From: Rotaria sordida
Lineage: Eukaryota; Rotifera; Eurotatoria; Philodinida; Philodinidae
DNA: 64,000 nucleotides
Assembly: GCA_905250125.1 (NCBI GenBank)
Contig: CAJNOL010000538.1
Location: forward strand, 61,321-125,320
Direction of reading: 5' to 3'
Shown here: in pieces, positions 1 through 15,000 of the stretch
Layout: each line of letters begins with the position of its first letter
Position numbering within the stretch: the stretch's first letter is position 1
Program-made: the position numbers and the translations under genes
Notes under the pieces: generated by a model
Seen by the model: only the letters and a program-made list of their open reading frames with translations
What the model was told of the DNA's origin: nothing
Databases searched by the model: none

Positions 1-64
1 TGGGGTTGTGCTGACAAATTTTGTTTTGCGACATAAATAAAAATTTTTCATTTGAATTCAATAG

Positions 65-3000
65 TGGATGCTGAAATTAAAAAATTTCAACGTGATATTA
101 AATTACTCGATAAAGAAATGCGTACATGGAATGCATATATTCAACTTGAACAAATTCTAAAAAATATGATAACTGCCCTTCGTTCAATTACTGAATTACA
201 AAATCCGGCTATACGTGAACGACATTGGGATGAATTAATGACTTGTACTGGTGTACAATTTTCTATGTCAACACAAACAACACTTGAAGAATTACTTAAT
301 CTTAATTTATATAATTATGAAGAAGAAGTACGAAATATTGTTGATAAAGCTGTTAAAGAAATGAGTATGGAAAAAACAATAAAAGATATTGAAAATACAT
401 GGACAACAATGGAATTTGGTACAGATCCACATCCACGTACAGGAATTAAATTATTAACAGCAAGTGATGAACTTATTGAAACATTAGAAGATCATCAAGT
501 ACAATTACAAAATATGTTACAATCAAAATATATTGCATTTTTTCAAAATCAAGTATCATCATGGCAAAAAAAATTAAGTCAAGCTGATCAAGTTATACAA
601 ATTTTACGTGAAGTACAAAAAACATGGGCACATCTTGAATCAATTTTTATTGGAACAGAAGATATTCGTAAACAATTACCAGAAGATTCAAAACGTTTTG
701 ATGAAATTGATCGAGATTTTAAAAAAGTAGCAGAAGAAAATCAACAAGATTTAAATGTTATTCATTGTACTAATCGAAATAATGTTTATGAACAATTAGA
801 AAGTATTAAAGCACGTTTAGCTTTGTGTGAAAAAGCTCTAGCAGAATATTTAGAAACAAAACGATTAGCTTTTCCAAGGTAAATCATATTCTTTTTTTTT
901 TCCTCATAATAAATTACATATATCATCTTTAGATTTTATTTTGTATCACCTGCTGAACTCTTAGACATTTTATCCAATGGTAACGTACCAGAAAAAGTCA
1001 TGCGTCATTTAAGGTATAAAACTTTTAATATTTTTTATTTATCTAATATCACATTGTTTTGTTTTTTTTTTTGTTCTTAGTAAATTATTTGATTCAATTT
1101 CTCGACTTGAATTAGCTGAAGATAAACGTACATCAGGTGTTAAATTAAAAGAAGCTATTGGAATGTATTCAAAAGAATCTGAAAAAGTTGATTTTCCAAG
1201 TTCATGTGATCTTAGTGGACAAGTTGAAACATGGCTTAATCGTTTACTTGATAAAATGCGTGAAACAGTTCGTTATTGTCTTGCTGAAGCTATTAATGCT
1301 TTTGAAGAAAAACCACGTGAACTTTGGGTTCAAGATTATCCAGCACAAATCGGTAAATAAGAAAAAAAAAAAAATAAAAGATTTAACAAAAAAAAAAACA
1401 ACAACATAATATTACTATTTTAGCTTTAACTGGTTCACAAGTTTTTTGGACAATGGAAGTTAATTTAGCATTTTCTCGTATTGAAGAAGGTTATGAAAAT
1501 GGTTTAAAAGATTATTTTAAAAAAGCTGTCGGTCAATTAAATGCTCTTATTGAAATTCTATTAACAGATATATCACCATTAGAACGACAAAAAATTGAAA
1601 CAATATGTACAATTGATGTACATGCTCGTGATGTTGTTGCTAAAATGATACAAGCAAAAGTAAATCTTTTTTTTTTTTTCAATAAATCAAAAGAAAAAAA
1701 CTTCAACTATTTCAATATGTTTATTTAGATTGAAAGTTCAAATGAATTTTTATGGCAATGTCAATTAAGACATCGATGGGATGAAAGAGAAAAAGATTGT
1801 TTTGCAAATATTTGTGATGCACAATTTCGATATGCACATGAATATTTAGGTAATCAACCACGTCTTGTCATTACACCACTTACTGACAGGTAAATTTTAA
1901 AATAAAATATAATTTTAAATTTATTTTCTATATCTATAGATGTTATATTACATTGACCCAATCACTTCATTTGATTATGGGTGGTGCACCTGCTGGACCA
2001 GGTAAAATTTCTTGTATATGATATTGCCAATGACTAAAATAATTTTTTTTCTTCTAGCTGGAACAGGAAAAACAGAAACAACAAAAGATTTAGGAAGAGC
2101 ATTGGGTGTAATGGTTTATGTCTTTAATTGTTCGGAACAAATGGATTATCAATCTATTGGAAATATTTATAAAGGATTATCACAAACAGGTATATGAAAA
2201 ATTTTATTTTTATCTTGGATATATAATACTTTTTTTTTATATATAGGTGCATGGGGTTGTTTCGATGAATTTAATCGTATTTCAGTTGAAGTACTTTCTG
2301 TAAGTTTGAAATTATTTTTAAAAGATTCTTCTTTTTTTTTTCCACAAATTGAATGATATTTATGAGTAGGTAGTCGCTGTACAAGTCAAAACAATTCAAG
2401 ATGCAATTCGTGATAAAAAAGCACGATTTAATTTTATGGGTGCTGATATTAATCTTAATCCTAATGTTGGTCTTTTTATCACTATGGTTCGTAATTTTAC
2501 TTCTTTTTTGAATTTATTTCATTAAAAAAGTTTTTTTTTTTTTTTTATCATAAATAGAATCCAGGTTATGCTGGTCGAACAGAATTACCTGAAAATTTAA
2601 AAGCATTATTTCGTCCATGTGCTATGGTTGTACCAGATATTGAAATGATTTGTGAAATTATGCTTGTTACATCGGGTTTTAAAGATGGAAAATTATTATC
2701 ATGTAAATTTATAACATTATATAATTTATGTAAAGAACTTTTATCTAAACAACATCATTATGATTGGGGTTTACGAGCTGTTAAATCGGTATTAGTTGTT
2801 GCTGGTGCTTTACGTCGTGCTGATCCAAATAGACCTGAACGTGAAGTATTAATGCGAGCATTACGTGATTTTAATATTCCAAAAATTGTTCATGATGATT
2901 TACCAATTTTTATGGTATGTTGAAATTGTTTGATTAGAACAAAAGAAAAAAAAAACCATCTTCAATCAACGAATTGTTTTAATATTTTTTAAAAGCACGA

Positions 3001-6000
3001 AACTAGTTGTTTATGTTATTAGTAATTTGAGAGTTTGTTCGATTGAACATTGGATACAGAAGAATCTAATATTTAATATTTTCAATATTAAAAGATACCA
3101 ATAGTGTTTCTTTTCAATAATAAAAGTTAATTAACGAATATTTTTGAGTAATGATACAGGATGAAAATTTTAAAGTTGATCAGAACGCGAGAAAAAAATT
3201 TGTTCGAATTAGAACTAAAAATTATAGTTGAATGTTCTATGATTTTAATTAAACTATCTTATAAATCACATTCATCAAAGCATAATTCAGGAGAGATGAC
3301 ATAAATCAGAAAACGAGTACTTAAAATAGGATTAAATTCTAAAATGGCTTTCTCTAGACTAGGACCGTATCCCTAAAAACTAAAATTATTGGCACTGGAA
3401 TCAGATTAAACTTACCAGAGCTATGATCAAGATTAAAAAACAAACTCGATTCCGTACATCTCTAATGATGACAATATATCTACAAGATTTAAATTCTACA
3501 GTCATCTTATTTCATAGCTTTGTCTCATAGCGAACTCTCTTATTTGAAGACATGGTAATAGAACTTTAGCTGAACATCTTTCATATTCTTAGGGTTTAAT
3601 TGGTGATCTTTTTCCTGCACTTGATGTACCACGTAAACGTGATCTTAAATTTGAAGAAGAAGTTAAACGTGCAGCACTTGATCTTAAACTTCAACCAGAA
3701 GATGCATTTATTCTTAAAGTTGTTCAATTAAAAGAACTTTTTGAAGTTCGTCATTCAGTATTTATTGTTGGTAATGCTGGTACAGGTAAAAGTCAAATAT
3801 GGAAAACACTTAATCGTATGTATATTAATCAAAAACGACGACCTATTGCTATTGATCTTGATCCAAAAGCTGTAACAAATAATGAATTATTTGGTTTTAT
3901 GAATCCATCTACACGAGAATGGAAAGATGGTTTATTTTCAACTATTATGCGAGATCTTGCAAATATGACACATGATGGTAAATAAATAAAAAAACAACAA
4001 ATATATTTTTTTTTTGTATACTTAATTTATTTCAATGTTTATGTTTTTTTTCAGGTCCAAAATGGATTGTTCTTGATGGTGATATTGATCCCATGTGGAT
4101 TGAATCATTAAATACAGTTATGGATGATAATAAAGTATTAACATTAGCTAGTAATGAACGTGTTCCACTTAATCCAACAATGCGTTTATTATTTGAAATA
4201 AGTCATTTAAGAACAGCTACACCAGCTACAGTTTCACGTGCTGGTATTCTTTATATTAATCCACAAGATCTTGGATGGGGTTAGTTAAATAAAATAATTT
4301 AATTTGTTATTTAGTTTTTCAATTATTTTTTTAAATGTTTTGTTAGGTCCACAAGTTGCAACATGGATTGATTCTCGTCCAATTCAAAGTGAACGAGCAA
4401 ATCTTCAAATTTTATTTGATAAATATTTACCAACATGTATGGAAATGTTAAAATCAAATCGTTTTAAAAAAATTACTCCACTTGTTGATGGTTGTCATGT
4501 ATGGATGTTATGTCATTTACTTGAATGTTTACTTGTTCCAGAAAATTGTCCACCTGATTGTTCAAAAGAACTTTATGAACAATATTTTGCTTGGGCTTGT
4601 ATATGGGCTATGGGTTCATCATTATTTCAAGATCAGGTAAACATTCTTCAAAGAAAAATTATTAAAAAAAATATCATTTGATATATAAATAAAAATAGTA
4701 TACAGCTTATCAGTCTAATGTAAGTAATTGCTGTCGCTAAGCTTTGATTATACATGTCCTATCAAAATTCTTCTACCTATTGTTGTCTTCAATATGATTC
4801 GATATATATTTTAAGAGAATTGATCACTTGCAAATTTGTTAAAAATTACATAATAATTGTTTCTTTTTTCTTTTGTTTATAATTAGTTAACTGATCATCG
4901 TATTGAATTTTCACGTTGGTGGACATTAGAATTTAAAGCAGTAAAATTTCCAACAACAGCAAATACAACTGTATTTGATTATTATATTGATCCTGAAACG
5001 AAAAAATTTGAATTATGGAGTAAAAAAGTTCCAAAATTTGAACTTGATCAAGATATTCCATTACAAGCAACATTAGTACCAACACCTGAAACTGTTCGAA
5101 TTCGATATTGGATGGGTAAGTCAAGTTAATTAATTAGTTTAGGTTTAGATTTATTTATTTAATTTAAATATTAGATCTTTTAATGGAACGAGGTTATCCA
5201 GTAATGTTAGTAGGTGGTGCGGGTAGTGGTAAGTTTAATAATCTATCTTAAAAAAAAAACTTTTATTATTATTATTATTATTATTTTCTTTTGTAGGAAA
5301 AACTGTTATTGTTAATGATAAATTAGAGTCATTAAATAATGAACTTTGGACAGTTGTTAATGTTCCATTTAATTATTATACATCATCCGAAATGCTTCAA
5401 TCTATCTTAGAAAAACCACTTGAACGTAAAGCAGGTCGTAATTATGGTCCACCAGGAAATAAACGACTTATTTATTTTATTGGTAAGTCAATTAGACGGT
5501 TTACAAGAATTTCGATCCAAGGAGTTTTCAATCCGATCTTAGATTAGCTTCATTAAACCCTACAAAAAACTTCATCTTTTTTAGTTAGTTGCTACATTCA
5601 GTAGTGCTGAGCAAGATGGCATAGTACTCTCGAGAGAATTATCCCAACCGACATCCACTATTTGAGCTCATATTGCATCCATATATAGGTCTCCGTGAGA
5701 ATAGCAAAAATCTGAAAGAATGCGTCCGCATTGGCCTTTGGCGCTGGGTTAAGACCAGTTTACTGAATTTTTGATCCATTTTAGGTTCTCTTCGAGTGAC
5801 CGAATAACAGAAATATCTTGACGAAGGAACATTCTTTTCGGCTGAAACTTTCAGGATATTCTAAGAGTGATTAAACATCTCCATAGGCAAAATTTTTGAT
5901 TAAAATTCCGTTATTTGATCTTTCGAGGAGTACTCAAAAATGGACCAAAAATCCAGTAAACTGATCATAACTCGCTGGTAAAAGCTCATGAGGCGGTTCG

Positions 6001-9000
6001 TTTTAGACTCTTACTAGTCTCACTGAGATCTGTCTGTAGACACAATTCGATCTCAAAAACAGCAGGTGTTAGTTGGAATAGTTCCCTCTTCAACAGGACG
6101 GTGTAATTCTCAGCACTATGGAATGTAGCAACAAATAAGATTTTTTATAGGAGTTAATGATGTCAATTTAAATCCAGGCCGAGATTTCAGTCTCCTAATG
6201 AGGCACCTAAATAACATTCTATTTGATTATTTTTTTTTTATTCTTGCTTTCAATAGATGATATGAATATGCCTGAAATGGATAAATATTATACAGTACAA
6301 GCACATACAATACTTCGTCAATATCTTGATTATAAACATTGGTATGATAGACAAAAATTAACATTACGTGATATACATAATTGTCAATATGTGGCATGTA
6401 TGAATCCGACAGCAGGAAATTTTACGATTGACTCACGTGTTCAAAGACATTTTGCTGTTTTTGCTGTTTCATTTCCAGGACAAGTAAATATTTGAAATTT
6501 GTTTGTTTGTTTTTTTTTTAGAAATACTTTCTAATTTTGTTTGAAGGATTCATTACGAACAATATATAATAGTATATTATCACAACATTTAGCTGCACCA
6601 CATCATGCTCCATTTACACAAGCTGTACAACGTTATTCTTCACAATTAGTTGATGGTGCACTTGCTGTACATCAACGTGTTGCTTCAACTTTTCTACCAA
6701 CAGCTATTAAATTTCATTATATATTTAATTTAAGGGATCTTTCAAATATTTTTCAAGTAAAATTTCTAAGTTTTCTTTTTCTTTATTTTATAGATTTCGG
6801 TCTATAGAAAATGTAGTTTATATTAGTATAACTACAAACAATCGCGAGTTTTTTGAAGTTAGCCAAGAAAACCTAAATCTTGATTTTAATAATTCTAACG
6901 TGACAAGATTACACTGTAAAATTGATCATTCATTTCTCCGTATATTTTATATATTTGCCAGGGATAGACATAAGTGAGAATAATTATCTTGATGTCAGCA
7001 TCAATCTTAATGAATTGATTTTGAAGATTGACTTAAACAGAAGCAAAGCATTTTGTCTATGTTTACTTATGATCTAATCTAATGTGTGAAAACATCCAAC
7101 TGACGAACACTAATTGAGCTAATTTTTCTACCTATAAATAAGCGTCAGTGAGACTCGTAAAAGTCTGAAAAGATAAGGATCCTTGACTAATTTTATTGAG
7201 TTTTAAGAAGTTGAACAAGGTATTAACGGACATATTTCGTCATCAAATTTCAATTATATTTTTCATAATCTTTAGAAAATTTTGAAAATTTCTGTCGAAA
7301 TGAATATTCTTTTCTCGAGATATTGAAGTTTCAAATACCGTTCATATATCATAAAAAAAGTAAAGAAGATCGAATTTTCCTAGAAATTCAATATTTCGAG
7401 AAAGTTGCATTCATAATGACCAAAACTTTCGTATTCTACTAAACGTCACTCGATATATATCTAGGAAAGGAATACTTCTATATTACGACAGATCCAACAG
7501 TTTGATACCTTCCCTACAACTAATACTACCTGTAACTCTGACCAAAAGACCAGCCTGGCACTGAGTCCCACACTAACTAACCTCAAGAGCAGGTGTATGA
7601 CACAACGTAGTCAGCATGCTATCGAACGAGTGATACGAGACAGATAGTCATCAATGACTTGTCCAGGATCATTCCATGGCAGATAGTACCGAGACTTGAG
7701 CACAAAATCTTGTTGATACATGTCGAATAACGTAGCCATAGTAGCTTGATGTATATCTAGATAAATTTTCTGAACGAAACTCGATTCGAACATATATATT
7801 CATAGATAACCTTGGATAGCACGTCCAAATGTCCTTGTTCTAGTCTTATTGAAGTCTACTAATAGACAAAACACATTAGTTCAATCGATATTAGTCAGTT
7901 GGAAACTATTATTTATGAAATCATTTCTTACATACATATATATTTCTTTTCATAGGGTATACTATTTGCTAATGGTGAATGTGTAAAAACAACAAAAGAT
8001 CTTGTTCGTCTCTATGTTCATGAAGCTGAACGTGTTTATGGTGATAAATTAGTTTCTGGTGATGATATTGATTCATTTCAAAAGATATTTCGTGATACAG
8101 TTAAGAAAAATTTTAATGATATTGATGAAGAACATTGTTTTCGTCGTCCATTAATTTATACACATTTTTCAACTGGTATTGGTGATCCAAAATATATGCC
8201 TATTGATAATTGGCAACAATTAATAAAACTTTTAACAGATGCATTAGAAAATTATAATGAAGTTAATGCAAATATGAATCTTGTTTTATTTGAAGATGCT
8301 ATGATGCATGTATGTCGAATAAATCGTATACTTGAATCACCACGTGGTAATGCATTACTTGTTGGTGTTGGCGGTAGTGGAAAACAAAGTTTATCAAGAT
8401 TAGCTGCATTTGTTTCTGGACAAGAAGTTTTTCAAATAACAATACGTAAAGGATATGGAATTGCTGATTTGAAATTAGTTCGTATTGATTTATTTTTCTA
8501 AACATTATTTTGAAAAAAAAAAAACATATTTATTTTAGGATTTAAATCATTTATATCTTCGAGCTGGAATTAAAAATATTCCAACAGTATTTTTAATGAC
8601 TGATGCACAAGTAGCTGATGAAAAATTTCTTGTTTTAATTAATGATATGCTTGCATCAGGTGAAATAAATGGTCTTTTTACAGATGATGAAACAACTGAA
8701 ATCTTAGCTGCTGTTAAAAATGAAGTACGAGGACAAGGTATTGAAGATACAAAAGAAAATTGTTGGAAATTTTTTATTGATAAAGTACGACGAAATTTAA
8801 AGGTATAATTTTATCTGAAAAAAAATTGAAATGATAAATAAAAAAAAGACGTTTTGATTTTTAAGATTGTTTTATGTTTTTCACCGGTTGGTTCAACTTT
8901 ACGTGTTCGTGCTCGACGATTTCCTGCTTTGGTCAATTGTACAAATATTGATTGGTAAAGATTAGAATTTTATAATAAAAGACAAATGTTCCCAACTTGA

Positions 9001-12000
9001 AGATTGCTGTTGAGTTTGAACTCTGTACATAAGAAAGATCTCAATGAGGTAATAAAAATTTCGAAAGGATAAGGGCACATAGACCTTCCCTACAGAGTTA
9101 TAGTTGATTTACAGAAATTTTAATCTATTGCACGGTATCTAAAAACAAATAGAATGACAATATTTTGATCTGGGATTTTGCTCGTAGATTGTAACTAGAA
9201 TGTCATGCAAAGTTCAACTCGAAAGAATGTTCATTTGACGAGATATTGAATTCTCAAAAATCATTCATATTCCACGAAAGATGCAAGATTCTTATATTTT
9301 TTTGGGAATTCAATATCTGGTGAAGGAAAGATTCTTTTGTGTTGAAATCTTCAGGATATTCTAGTTACAATTTACAGACGAAATTTCAGGTCAAAATATC
9401 GTCAGTCGATTCTTTTGTACATACCGTGCTAGAGGTAAAAATTTCAGTAAAACAGCTATAACTCTGTAGGGAAAGCCTAGAGGCTCTTATCCTTTTGGGA
9501 TTTTTATTACTTCATTCAGGTCAGGTCTACATTATGCACAAGATCCGAGCTCACGAACAGTTTTCAAGTTGGGAATATTTCTTCGTTAGTAGATTTTTTA
9601 AGAGCCAAAGAGAAAGAACGATTTTGTATAGAGTGCTGAACGTGTATTGTTATATATCTAATTGAAGATATCAAAGCAAGAGAAAATAATTGGATCGTAT
9701 AGAGTTGCGAGAACCATGGGTGTCCCGAGACTGCCAAAATTGGAGAAGGGTTGAATGTTTTTTTTTTTGAGAATTGGTGAGCAGAACAAATAATAAAACA
9801 CTGGAGAGAAACGAAAATTTTTCAAGATTGTGGGTGACCTCTTGACCTTCTCACTGCTGGGGATACTCGTGTGTAGTACTGTAATATTTATCAGAATTCG
9901 AAATCCACATTTTCTCATTGGAGCAAAAATTCACTAAATTGTAAAACTTCCTGTTTGCTTTTTGAACTGAAAAATAGATCGTATCTATTATTTACTGCTG
10001 TACTTATCGACTATAACTTATGTGTAACCTATTAATACAACGAAAAAAAAACGATAAATCTTTATATTTAGGTTTCACGAATGGCCTGAAACTGCTTTAG
10101 TTTCTGTTGCAAAACGATTTATTCAAGATGTTGATAGTTTACCAACAGAATATCATGATTCTGTTGCTGAATTTATGGCTTATGTTCATAGTTCTGTCAA
10201 TGAAATGAGTGTTCAATATTTAACGGTATATTATTTTTTAATATTTGTTTTTCTTAATTGTAAAATTTCATTTTCAGAATGAACGACGATTTAATTATAC
10301 AACACCAAAATCATTTCTTGAACAAATTGGTCTTTATCGTAATTTATTACAAACAAAACGTCGTGAACATGAAGATGGTATTCTTCGGCTTGAAAATGGT
10401 TTAATTAAACTTGAATCGTATGTTAAATGAATTTTTGTTTTCAAATAAATTAAATTTAAAAATTAAAAAAAAAAAATAATTTAATTTCAGTGTTGCCAAA
10501 CAAACTGATGAACTTAAAGAAAAATTAAAAGTTGAAGAAGTTGAAGTAACAAAAAAGAATGAAGAAGCTGATCGTCTTATTAAAGTTGTTGAAAGTGAAA
10601 CAAAAAAAGTTACTGAACAACGTGAAGCTGCAGCTATTGAAGAAAAAGAAGTTGCAGAAAAGAAAGAACGTGTTGCTGAACGACAAGCTGAATCTGATCG
10701 TGATTTACAAAAAGCATTACCTGCTTTAAAAGCAGCTGAAGAAGCATTAAATACACTTAATCGAAATAATTTAACTGAACTTAAATCATTTGCAACACCA
10801 CCATCTGCTATTCTTAAAGTTACAGCATCATTACAAATACTCCTTGCACCACCTAGTAAAAAAAATAATCTTTTCGTAAAAATGTTTTCAACATAGATTT
10901 TTCTAGATCGTGTTCCACGTGATCGAACATGGCGTGCAGCTAAAATAATGATTGGTGATGTTGGTGTATTTTTAAATACTTTATTAACTTATGATAAAAA
11001 TCATATTCCAGGTATATATTACATACAGCAATATAAAAGATTTTTTTTTTCACTCATCTCTCCTAAAATTAGTAAATTCAGTGAAACTATGCTGTTTTAG
11101 GAATTGCGGAATTTCAGTAATAAGACTTTTGCCATTGGTAGAATTCCGGTCATTCTTATTTTAATGCTTATGAAGAAATGTGTTCGAATGATCAATAGAG
11201 TCCGACGGACTCTACTGAACAATTCCTTTCTCATCAAAAGCTAATGAATTGTTGATTATCGATCATGCTGATTCTGAATATCGTTATTCGAAATACTTTT
11301 AGGTTTTTATATGCTGGTTTTCTAGGCTAATAAGCATTACGTGAAATTTGTTTTTTTGTCTATTGAAGTTATAGAACATATTGAATTGTTTATAAGAGAA
11401 TAATTTTTTCTGTTTTATAGAAAGGAGTTTTAAGTACAATAATATTATCTTGAAGATTTTCATATTGAAATGTTGATATGTAAGGTGCTCCAAATGCAAA
11501 AATGCAGCAGAAAATTTTTTTTGCTGANNNNNNNNNNNNNNNNNNNNNNNNNNNNNNNNNNNNNNNNNNNNNNNNNNNNNNNNNNNNNNNNNNNNNNNNN
11601 NNNNNNNNNNNNNNNNNNNNNNNNNNNAGCAAAAAAAATTTTCTGCTGCATTTTTGCATTTGGAGCACCTTATCTATTTTACATAAATTACAATAACTGT
11701 GTTTTCTACAAAAAAAAAAAGAAACGCTTTGAAACAGAAAGAGTTACTGTTTTCTAGGCAATCCGATACATTGTATACTCTGAACAGAGCAAGAACAGTT
11801 TTTGGTAGAAAGTTTGTTCATGTGGAAAACCATTTATTTTTAGAAAACTAATATATGAAAATCTATGAAGATTTCTCATACTCATATTCGGAATCAGCAT
11901 GATCGATAACCAATAGTCTAGAAGCTTTGATTGAAAAAGTGACTGATCAGTTGAAAATATTTCCTCGCTGGTAGAAGTGTACGCCGATCAGCTAATCCGT

Positions 12001-15000
12001 CGACGCGATGTAGAAATAGATATTTGATTTTTGAAAATTTTCTGTGTTCAAAGTCATTTTTCGAAGATTTTCTTGTCAATAAGTTCTCTACCATCATTTT
12101 CTCTTTTATGTCAAAATTTCTCGAAATTAAGAAAATTTTTAAACAAAAGTCATTGAAAAATTTCAACTGCTGCCGATCAATGTTTCGGCTTGTATCGCTA
12201 CATGTTTTAGATATCGTTAGGATTATGTAGAAAATATCTGACTTAGAATTTTTGTCCTTCGTTGTATTTTTGTATTTCTTACGAAAACAATCGTGCCAAT
12301 TTAGTACTGGCATGAAGCAGCTCTATACCCCCAGATCATCTTTCAGTCGCTGTCATTAATGAAACTATTAATGTTGTTCGAGCAATAATTGAAGATGATT
12401 TTCATGGAACATAGAAATCAATAGAAAACACACTGAGCATGTTTTCGTCAGGAATCATTTCAATTTCATGTTCTACAGACTTTTGTATTCAATTGGTTAA
12501 TTCTTAGCTTCTTGATAACTGAAAATAATTCTATATTTAATTATGTTATTACTTATACCAGAACCATTCTTTCAATATTTATTGTTTTTTTTTCTATTTA
12601 GAATCATCATTAAAAGCTGTTGAAGAATATTTACGTGATCCAGATTTTAATCCTGATGCTATTCGACGTGTTTCATTTGCAGCTGCAGGTTTATGTGCAT
12701 GGGCTGTAAATATAGTTCAATATTATCGCGTTTATTGTGAAGTTGAGCCAAAACGATTAGCAGCCGAAGAAGCAACAGAACAGTTAAGACAAACTGAAGA
12801 ACAATTTAATGCTACACAAGCTAAATTAGCTGTAAGTGAAATAAAATAAAAATTCTTTTTATTCTATTCATAAAAACAAAACATTCTAGAGACTTCAAAC
12901 AGCATTACAAACTCTTAAAGATCAATATCAAGCAGCACAAAATGAAAAAGATGAATGTCAACGTGCTGCTGATCAAACAGGATATACAATTAATTTAGCT
13001 AATCGTCTTGTTGGTGGTCTTGCATCTGAAAAAGAACGATGGACAGAGACAATACAACAATTTCAAATACTTGGCAAATTTCTACCTGGAAATGTTCTTA
13101 TAACAACAGCTTATCTTTCATATGTTGGATATTTTACAAAATATTATCGTGAAGAACTTTTATATCGACGTTGGATGCCATTTTTGAAAAGTTTGAAAGT
13201 ACCAATACCAGTTACAGATAATCTTGATCCTTTATCAATGTTAATTGATGATGCAGATATGGCTGCATGGAATAATGAAGGTTTACCAGCAGATAGAATG
13301 TCATATGAAAATGCAACTATTTTAACAAATTGTGAACGATGGTATGTAAATGATTTTAGAAATTCTGGAAATTAAATGTAGAAAAAAGAGAATTTCATTT
13401 CAAGAAATAAAATCATCTAGAGATGTATTTTTTTATTGATTTCGAGAATTAAAACATTTTCTACAATCAATTATCGTTATTAATACATTATTTCGATTGA
13501 ACTCTTTTCTATATTTGTTTTTTTCTTAGGCCATTAATGATTGATCCACAACTTCAAGGTAAATTAATCTTATTGATTTTGTTGTATTTATTTTTTTTTT
13601 CTTCTATTTAATAATTAATTTAGGTGTTAAATGGATTCGTACGCGTTATGGTGAAAAATTAGTTGTTATTCGTTTGGGTGCTAAAGGTTATATGGAAAAA
13701 ATTGAACATGCCATAGCTGCTGGCGAAACCTTACTTATTGAAAATATTGAAGAAAATATTGAAGCTATTCTTGATCCATTAATTGGTCGTAATACAATTC
13801 GAAAAGGTCGTGCAATTAAATTAGGTGATAAAGAAATTGAATATCATCCAGAATTTCGTTTAATTTTACAAACAAAATTAGCTAATCCACATTATAAACC
13901 TGAAATGCAAGCACAAACAACATTAATTAATTTTACTGTTACACGCGATGGTCTTGAAGATCAATTATTAGCTGATGTTGTTGCACTTGAAAGACCTGAT
14001 TTAGAAAAATCAAAATATGAATTAACACGACAAAAAAATGAATATAAAATAAGTTTAAAGAAACTTGAAGATTCATTATTACAACGTTTAGCAGCAGCTA
14101 AAGGAAATTTTCTTAGTGATGTTGCATTAGTTGAAAATTTAGAAAAAACAAAATCAACAGCTAATGAAATTGAACATAAAAAAAATGAAGCTGAAAAAAC
14201 AAGTGAACAAATTGATAAAACACGAGAAGTTTATCGACCTGCAGCTGCACGTGCTAGTTTACTTTATTTTATTATGAATGATTTAAGAAAAATTCATCCT
14301 ATGTATCAATTTTCATTGAAAGGTAAAATTTTAAATTATATAATGAAATACAAAAAATTTTACTTTTAGCATTTAAAATTGTATTTGCAAAAGCAATTCA
14401 AAAATCTGAAGAAAGTGATGATGTTAAAATACGTGTAGTTAATTTAATTGATTCAATTACATATTCAACATCACTTTATACAACACGATCTTTATTTGAA
14501 CAACATAAACTTATATTTACATCTCAAATGGTTTTTCAAATCTTATTAACAAATAAAGAAATTGATATGAAAGAATTAGAATTTCTTTTACGTTATCCAT
14601 ATGTACCAAATTTAACAAGTCCAGTCGATTTCTTAAATGAACAATCATGGGGTGGAGTTAAAGCTTTATCATCTATGGAAGAATTTCATAATTTAGATCG
14701 AGATATTGAAGGTATATAATTTGTTTGTTTGTTTTTTTTTTCGTAAATCAAAATTTTAAAATTTTCTATAATTTAGGTTCGGCTAAACGATGGAAAAAAT
14801 TCGTTGAATCGGAAGCACCAGAAAAAGAAAAATTTCCACAAGAATGGAAGAGTAAAACATCATTACAAAAATTATGTATTATGAGAGCTTTAAGACCTGA
14901 TCGAATGCTTTATGCATTAAGTTTATTTGTTGAAGAAAAATTAGGTCGAAAATATGTTGAAAATCGAACAATTGAATGTAAATGTTTAAAAAAAAGAAAA

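Noticed and set aside
9658..9918. 86-codon minus-strand frame in a dynein intron
   Set aside because: Lies just outside a foldback element, has no recognisable domain and no splice context.
11390..11757. Open frames running through the N block
   Set aside because: They exist only because N is translated as X; the flanks are intron hairpin sequence.
11918..12313. 131-codon minus-strand frame in a dynein intron
   Set aside because: Low-complexity Lys/Asn/Phe-rich translation of AT-rich intron DNA; no conserved motif.
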